Positions 4,926-8,474 of a stretch of DNA of 8,474 bases are shown one piece after another. The first letter of the stretch is position 1. Every line of letters begins with the position of its first letter. The stretch covers positions 1-8,474 of the forward strand of contig CALKWH010000114.1 in the NCBI GenBank assembly GCA_938004375.1, in the 5' to 3' direction. Both the position numbers and the translations under genes were made by a program. Below the pieces are notes generated by a model. It was not told where the DNA came from and did not search any database. It saw nothing but the letters and a program-made list of their open reading frames with translations. The DNA is from an uncultured Pseudomonadota bacterium. GTDB lineage: Bacteria > Myxococcota_A > Polyangia > HGW-17.

Positions 4926-7900
4926 ATGACCGACGAACCCCGGGATCCTTCCCGACCGAACCAGCGAGCACCCACGGACGAGGTGGACTGGGCCAACGCC
5001 CCCACCCTCGACCCGGCGTCGGTCCCGGGGTTCGGGAGCACGCACGACGAGGGGACCGCCGGCGCCCTCGCGAGCGCGGAGACCCTCGCCCTCGATCCGA
5101 CGTCGGCCCCCGCCATCGCTCTGGCGCCCACCCTCGATCCCGCCTCGGCCCCCGGGACCGGGAGCACGCACGGCGTGGGGACGGCCGGTGCTCTCGAGAG
5201 CGCGGAGACCCTGGCGGCGGCCACGGGCACCGGCCCCGCGCCCAACCGGGAGGTCCTCGCCCCCGGCCCCGCGCCCGGGGAGCGCCTCGACGGGCGTTAT
5301 ATCGTCATCGACGAGCTCGGCCACGGCGGGATGGGCCGCGTGCTGCGGGTGCGCGACGAACGGCTCCGGCGCGAGGTGGCCCTCAAGTGCCTGCTCTCGG
5401 AGGACGGCGGGGCCGGCTCGAACCGGGACTCCTCCGCCTCGACCCGGCTGCGCCGCTTCCAGCGCGAGGTCCAGCTCTCGGGCCAGCTCGAGCACCCCTC
5501 CATCGTGCCCGTCCACGACCTCGGCGGGGACGAGGCCCACCCGTATTACACCATGCGTTACGTCCGTGGGCGCAGCCTGGCCGAGGCCCTTCGCGAGGAT
5601 CCCACGCCCGCGGGCCGCCTGCGTCTTCTGCCCCACTTCCTGGACGTGTGCAACGCCATGGCCTTCGCCCACGACCGGCGGATCATCCACCGGGACCTCA
5701 AGCCGGCCAACGTCATCCTCGGGAGCTACGGCGAGACCATGGTGATCGACTGGGGGCTGGCCAAGGTGCAGGGCGAAAAGGACGACTCGGACCGCCGGCT
5801 GGCCGAGGAGCTGCGGCAGATCCAGACGGCCGACGACTCCCAGACCGTGTTCGGGGCCGCCCTGGGCACGCCCGCCTACATGGCTCCCGAGCAGGCCCTG
5901 GGCCGGCTCGACGAGATCGACCACCAGAGCGACCTGTACAGCCTGGGCGCCATGCTCTACGAGCTTCTCACCGGCTTCCCGCCGTTCTCGGGCGGCCACC
6001 CGCACCGCGTGATGCTGCGCGTCGTCGAGGAGCCGCTGACCCCCGTGCGCACGCGGGCTCCCGACGCCCCGCCCGAGCTGGCCGCCATCGCCGAGAAGGC
6101 CCTGCAGAAGGACAAGCGGCTGCGCTACGCCTCGTGCGCCGAGCTGGCCGCCGACGTGACCGCCTGGCTGTCCGGCGGGAAGGTCAGCACCTACGCCTAC
6201 TCGAACTGGGAGCTGGTCCGCCGCTTCGTGCGGCGCAACCGGCTGGCCGTCTCGGCCGCCCTGATCGTGCTCCTGGCCCTGGTGGGCACCGCCGCGTTCA
6301 TGACCCGCGCCTGGCGCCAGGAGTCCGCCGCCCGGGCCCGCGCCCAGACCGCCCGCGGCCGCGAGCTCGACGCGCGGTTGCAGGAGCGCCGGGCCCGCGA
6401 GGAGGAGATGCGGCAGAAGGAGCTCGCCCAGGTTTCCCTGGCCCGCAAGATCGAGGAGGAGCGGCAGGCCAGCTACCACCTGGCCGAGGCCCACCTGGCC
6501 CGGGCCGAGCACCTTTTCCGGGAGCGGTTCTACCTCGAGGCCGGGCTCCACGCAGCGGCCGCCGCCTGGCATCACCCCGGCAATCCGCGCAGCCCCCGAT
6601 CCCACCGCGGCTTCTGCGCCGGCCGCGACGCCTGCGAGAGCCTCACCGCCCGGGCCCTGGGCATCTTCCTGCTGGCGCGCCAGTCCACCCACCTTGTCTT
6701 CGAGCGCCACGTGGCGCTGGAGCCGGAACTGAACACCGACCTCTACACCCGCAACCGGCTCCATCCGTCCCCCGACGGGCGGCACTGGCTCGTCGTCTCC
6801 AGCGACCGGACCCTGCGCGTCCTCGAGGCCGCCACCGGGAAGGTCAGCCACCGCCTGACCGGGCACGGCGAGGCGATCTGCCAGGCCACCTTCGACGCCA
6901 CCGGCCGGCTCGTGATCTCGGTCGACCAGAACGGCGAGTGGATCTACCGGTCGTTCCCCGAGGGCAAGGAGCTCGCCCGGGTGCCCTCGGACCTGGACAC
7001 GGTGTTCCTCCTCGAGCGCCTCCCGGGCACCGGCGACCTGCTCGCCGGCCTGATGGACGGCCGCGCGGCGCGGCTCGACCCCGCCACCCGCGCGGTCACC
7101 GAACTGTGGCCCGGCCAGAGCCTGTCCCTGCAGGACCTGGTGGTCTCCCCCGCGGGCCGGCACCTGGCGGTGGTCGACCGGCGCGGCGGTGTGCGCATCT
7201 ACGATCTGACCGCGAAGACGTGGACCTCCCTGGATCGCCCGGGGGCCGAGGCCAACGCCTCCTACGGCGCCTTCCTCGCGTCGGGCGAATCGTTCGTGTA
7301 TCCCGACGCCATGAGCAACCGCCTGCTCGCCTACCGCGCCCCCGCCTGGCGGGTCGGGTGGGAGCGGATCATGGCGGACGCAGCGGGCGGCGAGTTCTAC
7401 CACTCGCTCACGACCTGCGCGGCCGGCGTGTGCGGCGCCGCCGACCGGCTGCTGGCCGAGCAGAGCAGCCATCTCGAGCTGGTCTCCGGGACCGGTCTCG
7501 AGGTGCTCCAGCGCTTCGGCTACAAGGCGCCCATGGGCAGTGTGCGCACCTCGGACCGCCAGGCCCTCGTGCTCGGCTCCAAGTCCGGGCTGCTGATGCT
7601 GGGGTCGCCCCCTGCCGGCCGGCGCGCCGTGGCGCGCTTCGGGGACGGCGTCATCGGCCTGATCTACCCGATCGACGTGCGGACCATTCTGGTGGGCACC
7701 TGGACCGGCGGGATCTTCCTCTGGGACCAAGTCACGGGCACGAGCCGCCCGGTCGGCGAGCGGCGCGGCGGCTACGTGTGGGCCGCCGACCTCAGCCCGG
7801 ACGGCGCCACCATCGCCGTGGGATCCTGGGATCACACGGTCCTGCTCCTCGACTACCCCTCGGGGACGTCGAAGCCCGGGCGCGCCCTGAAGTTCGAGAG

Positions 7901-8429
7901 CCCGGTCACCTTCGTGCGCTGGTCCAAGGACGGCGCGCGCCTGTTCGTGGCGACCTTCAAGATGCTCCACGTCCTCGAGACCGCCGGTTGGACGACCCTG
8001 GACCGCCACATCATCGGCACGGTGAGCGGCAACGGCCCGCCGGTCTCGGCCAGCCGGACCCACATCGCCTTCCACGAGACCGACGAGGAGATCTCGCTGC
8101 TCGAGCTCGCCACCCTGAGGCTCTCGGCCGTCACGCCCACCGTGAAGAACCTGGCCGACGGCGCCACCCGCATGGTCGAGCCCGGCGTGCTCGTCGTCCA
8201 GGACGAGGCCTTCTGCCTGCACCTGATCCACCCGCCCGAGAAGAAACCCCGGCACAGCTTCTGCGGGCTGGGATCGTTCCTGGCCACCGCGTCCCTGGAC
8301 CCGACCGGCACCTGGCTGCTCGCCGCCGGCGACGACCACACGGTCCGCCTGTGGTCGGTCGCCGACGAGCGCCCGCTGCTGGTGCTGCCCACCATCGTCG
8401 GCCAGGTCGCCGCCTTCGATCACGAGGGG
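4926..8429 (+). CDS. Membrane-anchored Ser/Thr protein kinase with WD40-type propeller (3' partial)
   Basis: PknB-type (Hanks) receptor kinase, 1168 codons to the adapter with no stop. Residues 1-118 are Pro/Ala/Thr-rich with a duplicated block. The kinase domain spans about 124-415: Gly loop LGHGGMGRV (131-139), VALK with Lys154, helix-C Glu181, HRDLKPAN (255-262; Asp257, Lys259, Asn262), DWG in place of DFG (275-277), and GTPAYMAPEQ (314-323). All catalytic residues are present, so it should be active. VSTYAYSNWELVRRF precedes one transmembrane helix (about 441-459), then a charged coiled coil (about 462-532) and a beta-propeller with WD-like blades (SSDRTLRVLE 625-634, TGGIFLWD 927-934, SWDHTVLLLD 967-976, DDHTVRLW 1136-1143). 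The topology implies a cytosolic kinase and extracytoplasmic sensor. ATG 4926 has only a weak upstream GAGG. Substrates and ligand are unknown. Confidence 0.93.
4998..5216 (+). repeat. Duplicated 31-residue block in the kinase N-terminus
   Basis: Codons 4998-5090 and 5124-5216 encode two copies of a block starting APTLDPAS and ending SAETLA, 126 bp apart start to start, with 26 of 31 residues identical. The DNA between them (5091-5123) encodes LDPTSAPAIAL, a partial third copy of the LDP-x-S-x-P motif. It looks like an in-frame tandem duplication of a 42-codon unit in a disordered segment. Confidence 0.85.
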
Positions 8430-8474
8430 AGATCGGAAGAGCGTCGTGTAGGGAAAGAGTGTAGATCTCGGTGG
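8430..8474 (-). other. Illumina sequencing adapter (contaminant)
   Basis: Begins AGATCGGAAGAGC and continues as the exact reverse complement of bases 1-45. It is synthetic read-through of the universal-type adapter. It truncates the kinase gene and supplies the false stop of the overlapping forward frame that ends at 8464. Confidence 0.98.

Noticed and set aside
4890..8423. Reverse 1177-codon frame as a gene
   Set aside because: Antisense shadow of the kinase gene, Gly/Ala/Val-rich without motifs, typical of high-GC DNA.
4829..8464. Forward 1211-codon frame as a gene
   Set aside because: Arg/Pro-rich with no domain motifs, overlaps the clear kinase frame, and its stop codon is inside the adapter.

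Overview
The window is a GC-rich bacterial contig (coding DNA looks roughly two-thirds G+C by eye) whose two ends are not genomic. Bases 1-45 and 8430-8474 are the same Illumina universal-type sequencing adapter in inverted orientation, so real DNA runs only from 46 to 8429 and both terminal genes are cut. The content resembles Myxococcota or a neighbouring deltaproteobacterial-type lineage: a lipoprotein with cysteine-rich CGDG...CDG repeats fused to a formylglycine-generating-enzyme-like domain, a membrane-anchored Ser/Thr kinase with a WD40 propeller, and a beta-barrel-like protein ending in Phe. That placement is inferred from gene content, not from a phylogenetic marker.

Layout. 46-493 (-): C-terminally truncated exported protein, probably a lipoprotein. 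630-706 (+): a stand-alone tRNA-Ile(GAU) with encoded CCA, preceded by a perfect TTGACA. 735-926 (-): possible 63-residue lipoprotein with an AT-rich upstream region. 1103-1603 (+): 166-residue protein of unknown function with a winged-helix-like C-terminal half. It meets tail to tail a 95-residue three-helix PQ-loop-like membrane protein (1606-1893, -). A 366-bp intergenic region with outward promoters follows, then the five-repeat cysteine-rich/FGE-like lipoprotein (2260-3906, +). That gene overlaps the stop codon of a beta-barrel-like outer-membrane protein (3903-4793, -). A short divergent promoter region leads to the large receptor-type kinase gene (4926-8429, +), which has no stop before the contig ends.

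The kinase lies in the one forward frame that stays open to the contig end. Two other long frames over the same DNA (4829-8464 forward and 4890-8423 reverse) have stops but are compositional shadows.

How the genes fit together. Most products are cell-envelope proteins (two or three lipoproteins, a small inner-membrane protein, a barrel-like outer-membrane protein and a transmembrane kinase), but no shared pathway can be shown. Genes are mostly single units in convergent or divergent pairs rather than operons. Both convergent pairs have almost no spacer, and each carries a strong hairpin inside the end of the minus-strand partner, just past the plus-strand stop.
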